Part shown: one piece after another, positions 10,546 through 20,981 of the stretch
Layout of the letters: every line of letters begins with the position of its first letter
How positions within the stretch are numbered: position 1 is the first letter of the stretch
Assembly (NCBI GenBank): GCA_945931475.1
Contig: CAMEPD010000008.1
Coordinates: forward strand, 1 to 50,433
From: an uncultured Muribaculaceae bacterium
GTDB lineage: Bacteria; Bacteroidota; Bacteroidia; Bacteroidales; Muribaculaceae
DNA: 50,433 bases
Direction: 5' to 3'
The notes under the pieces: generated by a model
Told to the model about the DNA's origin: nothing
Database searches by the model: none
The model's input: the letters and a program-made list of their open reading frames with translations, nothing else
Position numbers and translations under genes: made by a program

Positions 10546-10553
10546 CAAATTTA
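10546..10553 (-). promoter_or_regulatory. Promoter -7 box for the DUF4250-uvrD-nspC-GT-radC run
   Basis: On the minus strand TAAATTTG matches the Bacteroidetes -7 consensus TAnnTTTG. The -33 region, 19-20 bases upstream, is weak (CTG followed by a T-run). The box is 18 bases before the DUF4250 ATG, giving a leader of roughly ten bases. It is back to back with the plus-strand promoter at 10577. Confidence 0.55.
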
Positions 10554-10576
10554 ACCAATAAGCGCGAAAAAACAGC

Positions 10577-10584
10577 TAACTTTG
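10577..10584 (+). promoter_or_regulatory. Promoter -7 box for the polyprenyl synthase gene
   Basis: TAACTTTG matches the Bacteroidetes -7 consensus TAnnTTTG and lies 53 bases before the ATG. No good TTTG is seen 19-21 bases upstream. Divergent and adjacent to the minus-strand box at 10546-10553, so the two transcripts may compete. Confidence 0.55.
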
Positions 10585-10636
10585 TACCACATTTTGGATT
10601 TTCCGCGTCCGCCTTATTTCAGTAAACCGCAACAAT

Positions 10637-11596
10637 ATGGAATTTACCGTTGATCATTTCGCCGATCTGGTCGAGCAGGCCATCGCCGCCTTCGAATTTC
10701 CGGCCGAACCCCGGGGCCTATACGAGCCGATACGCTACACACTTGAGGGCGGGGGCAAACGCCTGCGTCCGGTGCTTCTGTTAGCCGCCGCCGGCGCCTA
10801 CGGTCTCGAGCCCCACAAAGCCATGTCGCAGGCAATCGGCATCGAGATGTTCCACAATTTCACGCTGCTTCACGACGACGTCATGGACAACGCCGACGTG
10901 CGCCGCGGACGCCCCACGGTGCACCGCCGCTGGTCGGCCAACACCGCCATCCTCTCGGGCGACGCCATGAACACCATGGCCGCCCAACTCATAGCCCGCG
11001 CTCCCATACGCATACTTCCCGGGGTGCTCTACCTGTTCAACCGCACAGCCATGGAGGTATATGAGGGGCAGCAGCTCGACATGGACTATGAATCGCGCCG
11101 CGACGTAACCCAGGAAGAGTACATAGAGATGATTCGCCTGAAGACGTCGGTGCTCCTTGCCTGCGCCTGCCACCTCGGCGCCCTGCTCGCCGGAGCCGAC
11201 GAGAACGACCAGAAGAGTATGTACCGCTACGGCGAGCGCCTCGGTCTGGCATTCCAGCTGCGCGACGACTTTCTCGACACCTACGGCGACCCGACCATCT
11301 TCGGAAAAGCCATCGGCGGCGACATCATCAACGAGAAGAAGACATGGCTATGGATTACAGCCACACAGCGCGATCCCAAAGCCATGAAGGAGATTCTCGA
11401 CCGGCGCCTGTCCGACCACCTGAAGGTCGACGCCGTCAAAGAGCTGTACGACCGCCTCGGGCTCCCCGGGGAGTCGGCCGCGCTCATCGACAAATATGTT
11501 CAGGAGGCCGCCGACGCTCTACCCGAATCGCTGCCGCACGATGCTGCCGAATTCTTCCGCAAACTGGCACTCAATCTTTCGTCGCGACAATCTTAA
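10637..11596 (+). CDS. Trans-polyprenyl diphosphate synthase (FPP/GGPP type)
   Basis: A 319-residue prenyltransferase that condenses isopentenyl diphosphate with an allylic diphosphate, supplying quinone and undecaprenyl precursors. GGKRLRP (about residues 39-45) binds isopentenyl diphosphate. The first aspartate-rich motif is DDVMD at 80-84, preceded by F75 and T76, and the second is DDFLD at 209-213 (QLRDDFLDTYGD). The DDxxD spacing differs from the DDxxxxD of E. coli IspA. An aromatic residue five places before the first motif favours a short product such as FPP or GGPP, but this is inference. The stop codon directly abuts a dispersed inverted-repeat element. Confidence 0.92.
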   Translation: MEFTVDHFADLVEQAIAAFEFPAEPRGLYEPIRYTLEGGGKRLRPVLLLAAAGAYGLEPHKAMSQAIGIEMFHNFTLLHDDVMDNADVRRGRPTVHRRWSANTAILSGDAMNTMAAQLIARAPIRILPGVLYLFNRTAMEVYEGQQLDMDYESRRDVTQEEYIEMIRLKTSVLLACACHLGALLAGADENDQKSMYRYGERLGLAFQLRDDFLDTYGDPTIFGKAIGGDIINEKKTWLWITATQRDPKAMKEILDRRLSDHLKVDAVKELYDRLGLPGESAALIDKYVQEAADALPESLPHDAAEFFRKLALNLSSRQS

Positions 11597-11936
11597 GAGG
11601 CTGTTTAGAGGGTGTTTAATAACAAATGTTAACGTTCCGGTGGCTGGTTTTTGAGATAAATCACATTAAATCAAAAAGGAGCATAGCGGGCTATGTGACC
11701 GTTGAGTTAATGCGATTTAACCCAAAAGCGGCCAAGGCGACGGTAATTTTAAAGTCCTTAAGCAGTTTCATAACAAACAATGAGGTTGAAAACAATAGCT
11801 ACGCCTCGCGAAAATTTGAGCGTCTTCAGAGTTATCACTCAGTCACATAGCCCGCTATGCTCCATCGTTCAAACTATGAATCCATCTCAAATTTTCGGCC
11901 GGAACGTTTAACATTTATTTTTAAACAGCCTCTAAA
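11597..11936. repeat. 340-base nested inverted-repeat (MITE-like) element, copy E2
   Basis: The outer arms are about 50-65 bases. The left arm (11597-11660) reads GAGGCTGTTTA ... AAATGTTAACGTTCCGG ... TTTTTGAGATAAAT. The right arm (11885-11936), read in reverse, repeats these blocks with a few changes. Inside lies a perfect 22-base inverted repeat, 11678-11699 and 11842-11863, that contains CATAGCGGGCTATG, itself a near-palindrome. The 142 bases between these inner arms are not palindromic. A 74-codon ORF (11626-11850) fits within but spans the repeat arms, so it is treated as spurious. Copies of the arms occur at 1-54 and 46623-46685. The element fills the whole gap between the polyprenyl synthase and tatD genes. 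Confidence 0.85.
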
Positions 11937-12734
11937 ATGCTGATTGACACCCATACACACCTTTACGACGAGGCTTTCAGCGCCGACGGCGAACAGCTCG
12001 GCGATGCCGTGCGCCGCGCCGTCGATGCCGGTGTAGACCGCATGATTCTGCCCGGATGCGAGCTGAAAGATTTTGAGCCGATGCGCCTACTCAGGACCGA
12101 ATTTCCCGGGACGGTTTACCTCGCCGCAGGTTTACACCCGGAAAACATGCCCGGGGGCGACCCCATGGAGGAGGTGCAGGCCATCGCCGCTGAGATGCGG
12201 GCAAACCCCTGCGAGTTCGTGGCCGTCGGCGAGATAGGGATGGACCTGTACTGGGACAAGTCGCGCCTCGACGACCAGCAACGAGTGTTCGACGCCCAAT
12301 GCCGCCTGGCCAATGAACTTGGGCTACCCGTAATCATCCACTGCCGCGAGGCGCTCGACCCCACCCTCGAGGTGCTCCGCGGGTTGCCGCAAATACCCGC
12401 CGGAGTGTTCCACAGCTTCAGCGGCAGCCTCGCCGACCTGGAGCGCGTACGCGCCACCGGCGACTTCTATTTCGGCATCAACGGCATTGTAACCTTCAAG
12501 AAATCAACCATTCCGGCTCTCCTGCCGGCTATACCGCGCGACCGGCTGCTGCTCGAGACTGACTCACCGTACCTCGCACCGGTGCCATGCCGCGGCCGCC
12601 GCAACGAGTCGGCCTACCTGCGCCATACGGCCGTCTTCGTGGCCTCAGCCCTCGACATTCCCGTCGAACAGCTGGCCGAAACCACCACCGCCAACGCCCT
12701 GCGCCTCTTCCCGACCATAGCAACCGCCAAATGA
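11937..12734 (+). CDS. tatD: TatD-family metal-dependent hydrolase/DNase
   Basis: A 265-residue TIM-barrel metallohydrolase of the TatD family, linked in E. coli to 3'-5' exonuclease activity and DNA repair. Metal ligands are visible in the usual order: H6 and H8 (DTHTHLY), E in VAVGEIGMD, H in IIHCREAL, H in VFHSFSGS and D in LLLETDSPYLAP. Length is normal. The ATG lies two bases after the end of the repeat element, so any promoter would be inside the element or upstream of it, or the gene is read through from the polyprenyl synthase. The true enzyme activity could also be on D-aminoacyl-tRNA, as for some relatives. Confidence 0.93.
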   Translation: MLIDTHTHLYDEAFSADGEQLGDAVRRAVDAGVDRMILPGCELKDFEPMRLLRTEFPGTVYLAAGLHPENMPGGDPMEEVQAIAAEMRANPCEFVAVGEIGMDLYWDKSRLDDQQRVFDAQCRLANELGLPVIIHCREALDPTLEVLRGLPQIPAGVFHSFSGSLADLERVRATGDFYFGINGIVTFKKSTIPALLPAIPRDRLLLETDSPYLAPVPCRGRRNESAYLRHTAVFVASALDIPVEQLAETTTANALRLFPTIATAK

Positions 12735-12766
12735 TTTGTGTTTTAGGGGGAAAATGCGTAACTTTG
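12735..12766 (+). promoter_or_regulatory. Bacteroidetes-type promoter for the ABC-F gene
   Basis: TTTG at 12735-12738, a 20-base spacer and TAACTTTG at 12759-12766 match the consensus TTTG/TAnnTTTG closely. The predicted transcript start is near 12773, giving a leader of about 35 bases. The -33 box overlaps the last codon and stop region of tatD. Confidence 0.8.
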
Positions 12767-12808
12767 CACCATAATTTCAAAGCTTTGACCCACAGGGGAC
12801 CAAATTAG

Positions 12809-14428
<1,620 letters not shown>

Positions 14429-14484
14429 GAGGCTCTCTCCACCCGGCGCCGTACCCCTATTCATCACCGTCCGCTTCACAAATC

Positions 14485-16581
14485 ATGAAACAAGCAATAA
14501 TATTTCTCTTGCTTATAACGGCAATGCAAGCATCTGCCTACGAGATGGGCGACTCTCTGCAGCGCTCTCTCGAAGAAGTGACGGTGGAAGCCGCCTCACA
14601 GGCTGTTACGCCTGAGAAGACAGTTTTCATTCCCGAGGCCAAACAAAAGAAGGCTTCGCAGGATGGCATAGCGCTATTGGCGAGGATGTCGATACCCACG
14701 TTGCAGGTCAACCCGGTAACCTCCTCAGTCTCTACCACCTCCGGTGAGTCAGTGAAGATTTTCATCGACTATCTGCCGGCGAGTTCCGACGACATCACCG
14801 GAATGCGCATGAAGGATGTGAGGAAGGTGGAAATCTACAATTTTCCCGACGATCCGCGCTTCCAGGGAGCGGAGCATGTGGTTAACTTCATAATGCAGAA
14901 ATACGAGTATGGCGGATATGCCAAGCTCTTCAACCAGATGTTTGCATCGCATAACAGTTTTGTAGAGCGACCCCGCGTAAACTCCAAATTCAACTACAAG
15001 CGTATGACCTACGATCTTGTGGTGGGCGGTGATGCTGTCGACAGCAAGGTACTCCGCAGTGGAGATTTCTCCACATTCCGTTTTCCGCAGCCCGACGGCT
15101 CGGTAAATGAGATTCACCGCGACAGCTATGCCACCAAAGCCGGCAAGCTGCAGTACCATACAATATACACCACCCTGCGCGCCGTGTACAACACCGAGAA
15201 GATACAGATCTCCAACTCCGTAGGGTTCAACTACTGCCGTCAGCCCCACTTCGACAAATACGGCACACTGGAATTCACGGGCATCGACCTGCCCGGCAGC
15301 GAGTCATCGCAGCTGATGAACCGGCTATGGCGCACCGCCCAGTGGTCGGGCGACTATTATTTCGCTCTGCCGCATGATTTCAGTCTGGTAATAGAGCCAT
15401 CTGTCGATTACTCGTATACCGAGCGGCATGTCACCTACCTTGTCGACGACAGCCCCACAATCGAGAACAACGCCGACAGCAAGACCACCGGCGCACGCCT
15501 CAACCTGAGGCTCAACCGAAAGCTCAACGACAAGTTCACCCTTTGGGCCGAAGCCGACGGCATGTACTCACGCAACTCAGTGAAATACAGAGGTTCCTCG
15601 CCCGGTGATGTGACGCTCGACAACAAATTCTTCGGTCCCGGCCTGGGCATGAGTTTCCGCCTTTCGAAGCTATATATGAGCATCGACGGCGGATGCGCAA
15701 TGGAATGGAACGACACCGGAACCACCTCCGACCGCGAGGTTTATCCCTATCTCCATCTGTCGGCCAACTACGCTTTTTCCGACAAGTTATCGTGGAACGT
15801 ATGGACACAGTTCACATCCAACACACCCGATGCCGCCGACCGCTCGCCAATAGTTCAGCAACAGAACGAGCTGTTGTGGACCACCGGCAATCCCGACCTC
15901 GACAACTCACACCATTTCACGTTCCATACCTCCGCCACATGGCTGCCAAGCAATAAATTCCAGTTTTCGGGATATGTGTCGTATTTTCATCTCTTCAACC
16001 AGTTGCTGAAGACTTATACCCCCGCCGTCAGCCCGACCGGCCAACCGGTGATGATGAGCTACCTCCACAATCAGGGCGACTACAACCGCTTCAGATGCGG
16101 CATCTACGGCACTCTGAAACTTCTCAAAAACAGTCTTCAGCTCAGTGCAGGCACATCCTTGGCGACCTATGATGTCACCGGGTACAACCTGAAAAAGACC
16201 TATCAGTCCTGGAATGTGATGGCTAACTATTATCTCAAGAACTTTAATTTCTCGGCCTATTACTATGCGCCGTCACGCGCGGTAAGCATGGATTCAGCCG
16301 CCGAGACATGGGATAGTGCAAGCTACGCCGTATCTGCCGGCTGGGCCAATAACGACTGGTCAGTGCAGGTATACGGCATGAACTTTTTCACAAAGGACAA
16401 AACGTCGTCGCGCAGCACGCTGAACACCCCGTGGTACCGCAACCACTCGACCCTCGAGAACGGCAACAATATGCCAACCCTCTACCTGACACTGTCGTAC
16501 ACCATCGGGTACGGCAAGCAAGTAAAGCGCGGCGATGAAGTGAAACAGATATCGACAGGCTCCGACGGAATTCTGCACTGA
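14485..16581 (+). CDS. Outer-membrane beta-barrel protein, TonB-receptor-like, no carboxypeptidase-like domain
   Basis: A 698-residue protein with a signal peptide (MKQAIIFLLLITAMQASA). Residues about 30-135 look like a reduced plug domain (LEEVTVEAASQ, IFIDYLPASSDDI, VRKVEIYNFP, VVNFIMQKYEYGG), followed by a long run of amphipathic strands to the end. This fits the family of outer-membrane beta-barrel proteins related to TonB-dependent receptors (OMP_b-brl_3 type). The N-terminal carboxypeptidase-like regulatory domain typical of this family is missing. The C-terminus (LYLTLSYTIGYG plus a charged tail) does not end on an aromatic residue. Ligand unknown. It lies between the ABC-F gene and a Dabb gene with short gaps. 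Confidence 0.82.
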   Translation: MKQAIIFLLLITAMQASAYEMGDSLQRSLEEVTVEAASQAVTPEKTVFIPEAKQKKASQDGIALLARMSIPTLQVNPVTSSVSTTSGESVKIFIDYLPASSDDITGMRMKDVRKVEIYNFPDDPRFQGAEHVVNFIMQKYEYGGYAKLFNQMFASHNSFVERPRVNSKFNYKRMTYDLVVGGDAVDSKVLRSGDFSTFRFPQPDGSVNEIHRDSYATKAGKLQYHTIYTTLRAVYNTEKIQISNSVGFNYCRQPHFDKYGTLEFTGIDLPGSESSQLMNRLWRTAQWSGDYYFALPHDFSLVIEPSVDYSYTERHVTYLVDDSPTIENNADSKTTGARLNLRLNRKLNDKFTLWAEADGMYSRNSVKYRGSSPGDVTLDNKFFGPGLGMSFRLSKLYMSIDGGCAMEWNDTGTTSDREVYPYLHLSANYAFSDKLSWNVWTQFTSNTPDAADRSPIVQQQNELLWTTGNPDLDNSHHFTFHTSATWLPSNKFQFSGYVSYFHLFNQLLKTYTPAVSPTGQPVMMSYLHNQGDYNRFRCGIYGTLKLLKNSLQLSAGTSLATYDVTGYNLKKTYQSWNVMANYYLKNFNFSAYYYAPSRAVSMDSAAETWDSASYAVSAGWANNDWSVQVYGMNFFTKDKTSSRSTLNTPWYRNHSTLENGNNMPTLYLTLSYTIGYGKQVKRGDEVKQISTGSDGILH

Positions 16582-16620
16582 TACAGCACCGACATACAAA
16601 ACAAATATAACCACATCTCA

Positions 16621-16917
16621 ATGGTAAAACATATAGTCACTTTCAGGCTCAACGGCAGCGCAGAGGAGCGCGCCGAAATCTCCGGGAAATTCCGCAACGC
16701 GCTGATGGCTCTTCCCGGCCAAATCGAATGCCTCCAGTCAATGGAAGTAGGCATCAACGAGAACCCGGCCGAAAGCTGGGACGTAGTGCTGACAGCAGTG
16801 GTGCCCACCATGGCCGACGTCGATGTATATGCCCACCATCCGGCCCATGTGGCCGCCGCGGCGATAATTGCCGCCCATAAGGCCGAACGTGCATGCGTAG
16901 ACTATGAAATCAGATAA
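16621..16917 (+). CDS. Dabb (stress-responsive alpha-beta barrel) domain protein
   Basis: A 98-residue protein covering a single Dabb domain. It begins MVKHIVTFRLNGSAEERAEI, has the central strand WDVVLTAVVPTMADVDVYAHHPAHVAA, and ends in a basic/acidic tail. The HHPAHV segment matches the conserved H-P-x-H of the family. Members form dimeric ferredoxin-like barrels and include stress-induced proteins and polyketide cyclases; no reaction can be assigned. It lies 20 bases before purL on the same strand, so co-transcription is likely. Confidence 0.85.
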   Translation: MVKHIVTFRLNGSAEERAEISGKFRNALMALPGQIECLQSMEVGINENPAESWDVVLTAVVPTMADVDVYAHHPAHVAAAAIIAAHKAERACVDYEIR

Positions 16918-16937
16918 TCTCTTTAACCAATACAACC

Positions 16938-19900
16938 GTGATCTCATTCTTTAAGAAAGGTTCGAACCTGTTTTTCGCTGTGGAAACCGACCACAAGCTC
17001 GACAAACAGGAACTTGACAAGTTAGCCTGGGCATTCTCGGGCGCCAAACCGCTGAGCGCAACTTCGGTAAAGGGCACCTTCGTGGGTCCGCGCCGCGAGA
17101 TGATTACTCCGTGGAGTACTAATGCCGTAGAGATTACCCAGAACATGGGCATGAGCGGCATAAGCCGCATCGAGCAGTTCGAGCGTGTGCCCGAGGGCAC
17201 AGAACCGAGCTTCGACAAGATGCTGCAACGTGTATATCACGGCATCAACTCGCGGGTATTTGCCGTAGACCGCAAGCCCGAAGCTATTGTGCACATCGAC
17301 GACATCCACGAGTACAACCTCCGTGAGGGTCTGGCCCTGAGTCCCGACGAAGAGGAATACCTCCGCTCGTTAGCCGCCAAATTAGGCCGTCCGCTTACCG
17401 ATTCTGAGGTGTTCGGCTTCTCGCAGGTAAACTCGGAGCACTGCCGCCACAAGATTTTCAACGGCACATTCGTTATCGACGGAGAGGAGAAACCGCTTTC
17501 GCTCTTCAAGCTCATCAAGAAAACCTCACAGGAGAATCCCAACGGCCTCGTTTCGGCATACAAGGACAATGTGGCTTTCCTGGAGGGCCCTGTGGTCGAC
17601 CAGTTCTACCCCGTCAACCCCGACCGCCCCGACTACTTCACCGTCAAGGACCTGGAGACCGTAATCTCGCTCAAAGCCGAGACCCATAACTTTCCCACCA
17701 CCGTGGAACCCTTCAACGGCGCAGCCACCGGTACCGGCGGCGAAATCCGTGACCGTCTTGGCGGCGGCCGTGCGTCGCTCCCCATCGCCGGGACGGCCGT
17801 GTACATGACCTCGTACCCGCGCCTGAGCCCCGAACATCGCTGGGAGATGGCCTGCAACCCGCGTGTATGGCTCTACCAGACCCCGGCTGAAATACTCATC
17901 AAGGCGTCGAACGGCGCCAGCGACTTCGGCAACAAGTTCGGCCAGCCGCTCATCTGCGGCTCGCTGCTCACTTTCGAGCACGACGAGAACGGCCGTCTCT
18001 ATGCCTACGACAAGGTGATAATGCTCGCCGGCGGAGTAGGCTTCGCAGCCAAAAAGGATGCCATCAAGGGCACCCCGGTTCCCGGCGAGAAGGTTGTGGT
18101 GATGGGCGGCGACAATTACCGCATCGGCATGGGCGGTGGCGCAGTATCGTCGGTCGAGACCGGCCAGTATGACAACTCAATCGAGCTCAACGCAGTGCAG
18201 CGCGCCAACCCCGAGATGCAGAAGCGCGTGGCCAACGTGATCCGTGCCCTCGCCGAGGGTGACGACAACCCCGTGGTGTCGGTTCACGACCATGGCGCCG
18301 GCGGACACCTCAACGCCCTCTCGGAACTCGTGGAGGAAACCGGCGGGCATATCGATATGGACGCCCTTCCCGTGGGCGACAAAACCCTGTCGGCCAAAGA
18401 AATAGTCGGCAACGAAAGCCAGGAACGCATGGGCTTCGTGATTGATGCGAAAGACATACCCTACGTTGAGCGCGTGGCACAGCGCGAGCGCGCCCCGATG
18501 TATGTGGTGGGCGAAACCACCGGCGACCACCGTTTCACATTCACCGACAGCAAGAACCGCCGTCCTATCGACCTTGAGATGGCCGATATGTTCGGCAACT
18601 CGCCCAAAACGGTGATGCACGACTCCACTGTCAAACTCGACTATCAGGCACCCGAATACGATGAGGCCCGCATCGGCGAGTACATCCGCGACGTACTGTC
18701 GCTTGAGGCCGTAGCCTGCAAGGACTGGCTCACCAACAAAGTTGACCGCTCGGTAACCGGCAAGGTTGCTCGCCAGCAGTGCCAGGGCGAGATACAGCTG
18801 CCGCTGAGCGACTGCGGCGTGGTAGCGCTCGACTACACCGGCCGCTCGGGTATCGCCACATCGATAGGCCATGCCCCGCAGGCCGCCCTGGCCGACTCGG
18901 CCAAGGGTTCGGTACTCGCCATAGCCGAAGCCCTGACAAATATTGTGGGCGCGCCCCTCCACAAGGGACTTAAGAGCGTTTCGCTCTCAGCCAACTGGAT
19001 GTGGCCCTGCAAGAATCCCGGCGAGGACGCCGCACTGTACCGCGCCGTCGAAGCCTGCTCGGCATTCGCCTGCGCCTTAGGCATCAACATCCCCACCGGC
19101 AAAGACTCCCTGTCGATGACCCAGAAATACGGCGACCAGAAGGTTTACGCCCCAGGCACCGTAATCATCTCGGCCGCCGGCGAAACCGACGATGTGCGCC
19201 GCACAGTCACCCCCGTGCTTCAGAAGAAGAAAAATTCGGAACTCTACTATATTGATTTCTCGCAGGATGCCCTGCGTCTGGGCGGCTCGGCCCTGGCTCA
19301 GGCCCTGAACAAAGTCGGTTCCGACGTGCCCGCCGTAAAGGACGCCGAATACTTCGCCAGAACTTTCGACACCGTGCAGTCATTGGTGCGCGACAACCGC
19401 ATCCTGGCCATGCACGACGTGTCGGCCGGAGGTCTGGTAACCACCCTGCTCGAGATGTGCTTCGCCAACAGTGACGGCGGCCTCTCCATCACCACCGAAG
19501 CCTTCGTGGCCATCGGCGAAGATGACCTTGTGAAGATACTCTTCGCCGAAAACCCCGCCGTGGTTATCCAGGTCGACGACGCCAAGCGCGCCACAGTCGA
19601 GAAAGTACTTGCCGACGCCGGCGTGCGGTTCTGCATGCTCGGCCGCCCCGCCGAGGAGCGCGTACTGCTGCTCGAGCACAAGGGCGCCGAACATCTGCTC
19701 GGCATCGACCACCTGCGCGACGTATGGTTCGAACCTTCATATCTGCTCGACACCCTGCAGAGCGGGAAGGACTGCGCAGCCATGCGTTTCGAGAACTACA
19801 AGAAGCAGCCGATACGCTTCGCCATCCCCGCCACCTTCGACGGCTCGCTGGCATCGCGCGGCCTGGCATACCGTCACGACAAATCGAAAGCCCGGGCCGC

Positions 19901-20648
19901 CATCATCCGCGAAAAGGGCGTGAACGGCGACCGCGAAATGGCCTACACACTCTATCTGGCCGGCTTCGATGTGAAGGACGTGCACATGACCGACCTGATG
20001 AGCGGCCGCGAAACTCTCGACGATGTAAACATGATTGTGTTCTGCGGCGGCTTCTCCAACTCCGATGTGCTCGGTTCGGCCAAAGGCTGGGCTTCGGGCT
20101 TCCGCTGGAACGAAACAGCTCGCCGGACCCTGCGCCGCTTCTACGACCGCAAGGACACCCTCTCGCTGGGTATCTGCAACGGTTGCCAGCTGATGGTGGA
20201 ACTCGGTGTAATCAACCCCGAAGGCACCCCCGATGACAAACGCCCCCGCATGGAGCACAACATCTCGCACAAGTTCGAGAGCCAGTTCCTCGGCCTGACT
20301 ATCCCGAAGAACAACTCCGTGATGCTCGGCTCGCTCGCCGGAATGAAACTGGGTGTATGGGTGGCTCACGGCGAGGGCCGCTTCATGCTGCCTGGATCAC
20401 TGTCGCAGTACAACATCGCCGCCCGCTACAATTACGCGCAGTACCCGGCCAACCCCAACGGCTCACGCGGCGCCGTGGCCGCCATCTGCTCGGCCGACGG
20501 CCGTCACCTGGCCATGATGCCCCACCCCGAGCGCGCCATCTTCCCCTGGCAGTGCGGCTACTATCCCGCCAACCGCCGCAAGGACCAGGTTACCCCCTGG
20601 CTCGACGCCTTCGTCAATGCCCGCCGCTGGATTGAGTCACTCTTGTAG
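16938..20648 (+). CDS. purL: Phosphoribosylformylglycinamidine synthase, single-chain
   Basis: A 1236-residue cytosolic enzyme for the fourth step of purine synthesis: FGAR + glutamine + ATP to FGAM. This is the large single-chain form. The N-terminal domain (about 1-150) and linker are followed by two AIR-synthase-like halves (ETHNFPTTVEPFNGAATGTG near 250 and the second half with IPTGKDSLSM near 715). The glutaminase domain has C1080 in LGICNGCQLM, and H1196 and E1198 in MMPHPERAIF. The frame begins at a GTG codon (16938) that gives MISFFKKGSNLFF; no nearer ATG gives a family-like start. No purine riboswitch was recognised upstream. A strong terminator follows 22 bases after the stop. Confidence 0.97.
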   Translation: MISFFKKGSNLFFAVETDHKLDKQELDKLAWAFSGAKPLSATSVKGTFVGPRREMITPWSTNAVEITQNMGMSGISRIEQFERVPEGTEPSFDKMLQRVYHGINSRVFAVDRKPEAIVHIDDIHEYNLREGLALSPDEEEYLRSLAAKLGRPLTDSEVFGFSQVNSEHCRHKIFNGTFVIDGEEKPLSLFKLIKKTSQENPNGLVSAYKDNVAFLEGPVVDQFYPVNPDRPDYFTVKDLETVISLKAETHNFPTTVEPFNGAATGTGGEIRDRLGGGRASLPIAGTAVYMTSYPRLSPEHRWEMACNPRVWLYQTPAEILIKASNGASDFGNKFGQPLICGSLLTFEHDENGRLYAYDKVIMLAGGVGFAAKKDAIKGTPVPGEKVVVMGGDNYRIGMGGGAVSSVETGQYDNSIELNAVQRANPEMQKRVANVIRALAEGDDNPVVSVHDHGAGGHLNALSELVEETGGHIDMDALPVGDKTLSAKEIVGNESQERMGFVIDAKDIPYVERVAQRERAPMYVVGETTGDHRFTFTDSKNRRPIDLEMADMFGNSPKTVMHDSTVKLDYQAPEYDEARIGEYIRDVLSLEAVACKDWLTNKVDRSVTGKVARQQCQGEIQLPLSDCGVVALDYTGRSGIATSIGHAPQAALADSAKGSVLAIAEALTNIVGAPLHKGLKSVSLSANWMWPCKNPGEDAALYRAVEACSAFACALGINIPTGKDSLSMTQKYGDQKVYAPGTVIISAAGETDDVRRTVTPVLQKKKNSELYYIDFSQDALRLGGSALAQALNKVGSDVPAVKDAEYFARTFDTVQSLVRDNRILAMHDVSAGGLVTTLLEMCFANSDGGLSITTEAFVAIGEDDLVKILFAENPAVVIQVDDAKRATVEKVLADAGVRFCMLGRPAEERVLLLEHKGAEHLLGIDHLRDVWFEPSYLLDTLQSGKDCAAMRFENYKKQPIRFAIPATFDGSLASRGLAYRHDKSKARAAIIREKGVNGDREMAYTLYLAGFDVKDVHMTDLMSGRETLDDVNMIVFCGGFSNSDVLGSAKGWASGFRWNETARRTLRRFYDRKDTLSLGICNGCQLMVELGVINPEGTPDDKRPRMEHNISHKFESQFLGLTIPKNNSVMLGSLAGMKLGVWVAHGEGRFMLPGSLSQYNIAARYNYAQYPANPNGSRGAVAAICSADGRHLAMMPHPERAIFPWQCGYYPANRRKDQVTPWLDAFVNARRWIESLL

Positions 20649-20670
20649 AAACAGTCTCTAATAGAATTCA

Positions 20671-20705
20671 GGCGATGTGTCAAAAAACCGGCACATCGCC
20701 TTTTT
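20671..20705 (+). terminator. Rho-independent terminator after purL
   Basis: GGCGATGTG (20671-20679) and CACATCGCC (20692-20700) form a perfect nine-base stem closed by a twelve-base loop, followed at once by TTTTT (20701-20705). Confidence 0.9.
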
Positions 20706-20867
20706 GCGTTCCGTGGTATGGTCGCGGTATGCCATCAAACAATTGATTTACAGTATAATATCACCATCACCCAATAGGCCGCGGCGTGCAACGACCCTAC
20801 AATTTACCACCCCAAATTAATTTTGGCACACTACCCTCTTTGTAAAAATTTTTCAAACAACTATGAA
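20706..20867. other. Intergenic stretch between the purL terminator and the blaI promoter
   Basis: The gap between purL and the BlaI-like gene is 333 bases in all. This part holds no ORF with family character, no RNA gene and no clear repeat that I can see. AT content rises toward its right end, where the promoter begins. Confidence 0.6.
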
Positions 20868-20903
20868 ATTAGTTGCATAACTAATTTTTTAGTTATACCT
20901 TTG
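20868..20903 (+). promoter_or_regulatory. Promoter with overlapping palindromes, probable BlaI-type operator
   Basis: TTG at 20873-20875, a 20-base spacer and TACCTTTG at 20896-20903 form a Bacteroidetes promoter. Two overlapping inverted repeats cover it: ATTAGTT-GCAT-AACTAAT (20868-20885) spans the -33 box, and AACTAA-TTTT-TTAGTT (20879-20894) fills the spacer. They share the half-site AACTAA. A repressor dimer on either would block RNA polymerase. The BlaI-like gene starts 78 bases downstream, so autorepression is the obvious reading. That the palindromes bind BlaI is inferred; the half-site resembles, but is not identical to, the known MecI/BlaI TACA/TGTA boxes. Confidence 0.7.
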
Positions 20904-20981
20904 CCTGTGTGATGGCAAACATGGCATTTCATCACATTAATAATATATAACATACCGCCGAAACAGATAAAACCAACGAAT

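Noticed and set aside
11626-11850. 74-codon plus-strand ORF within the nested repeat element
   Set aside because: It runs through the repeat arms, has no family similarity that I recognise, and no promoter or start context. Most likely an accident of the repeat sequence.
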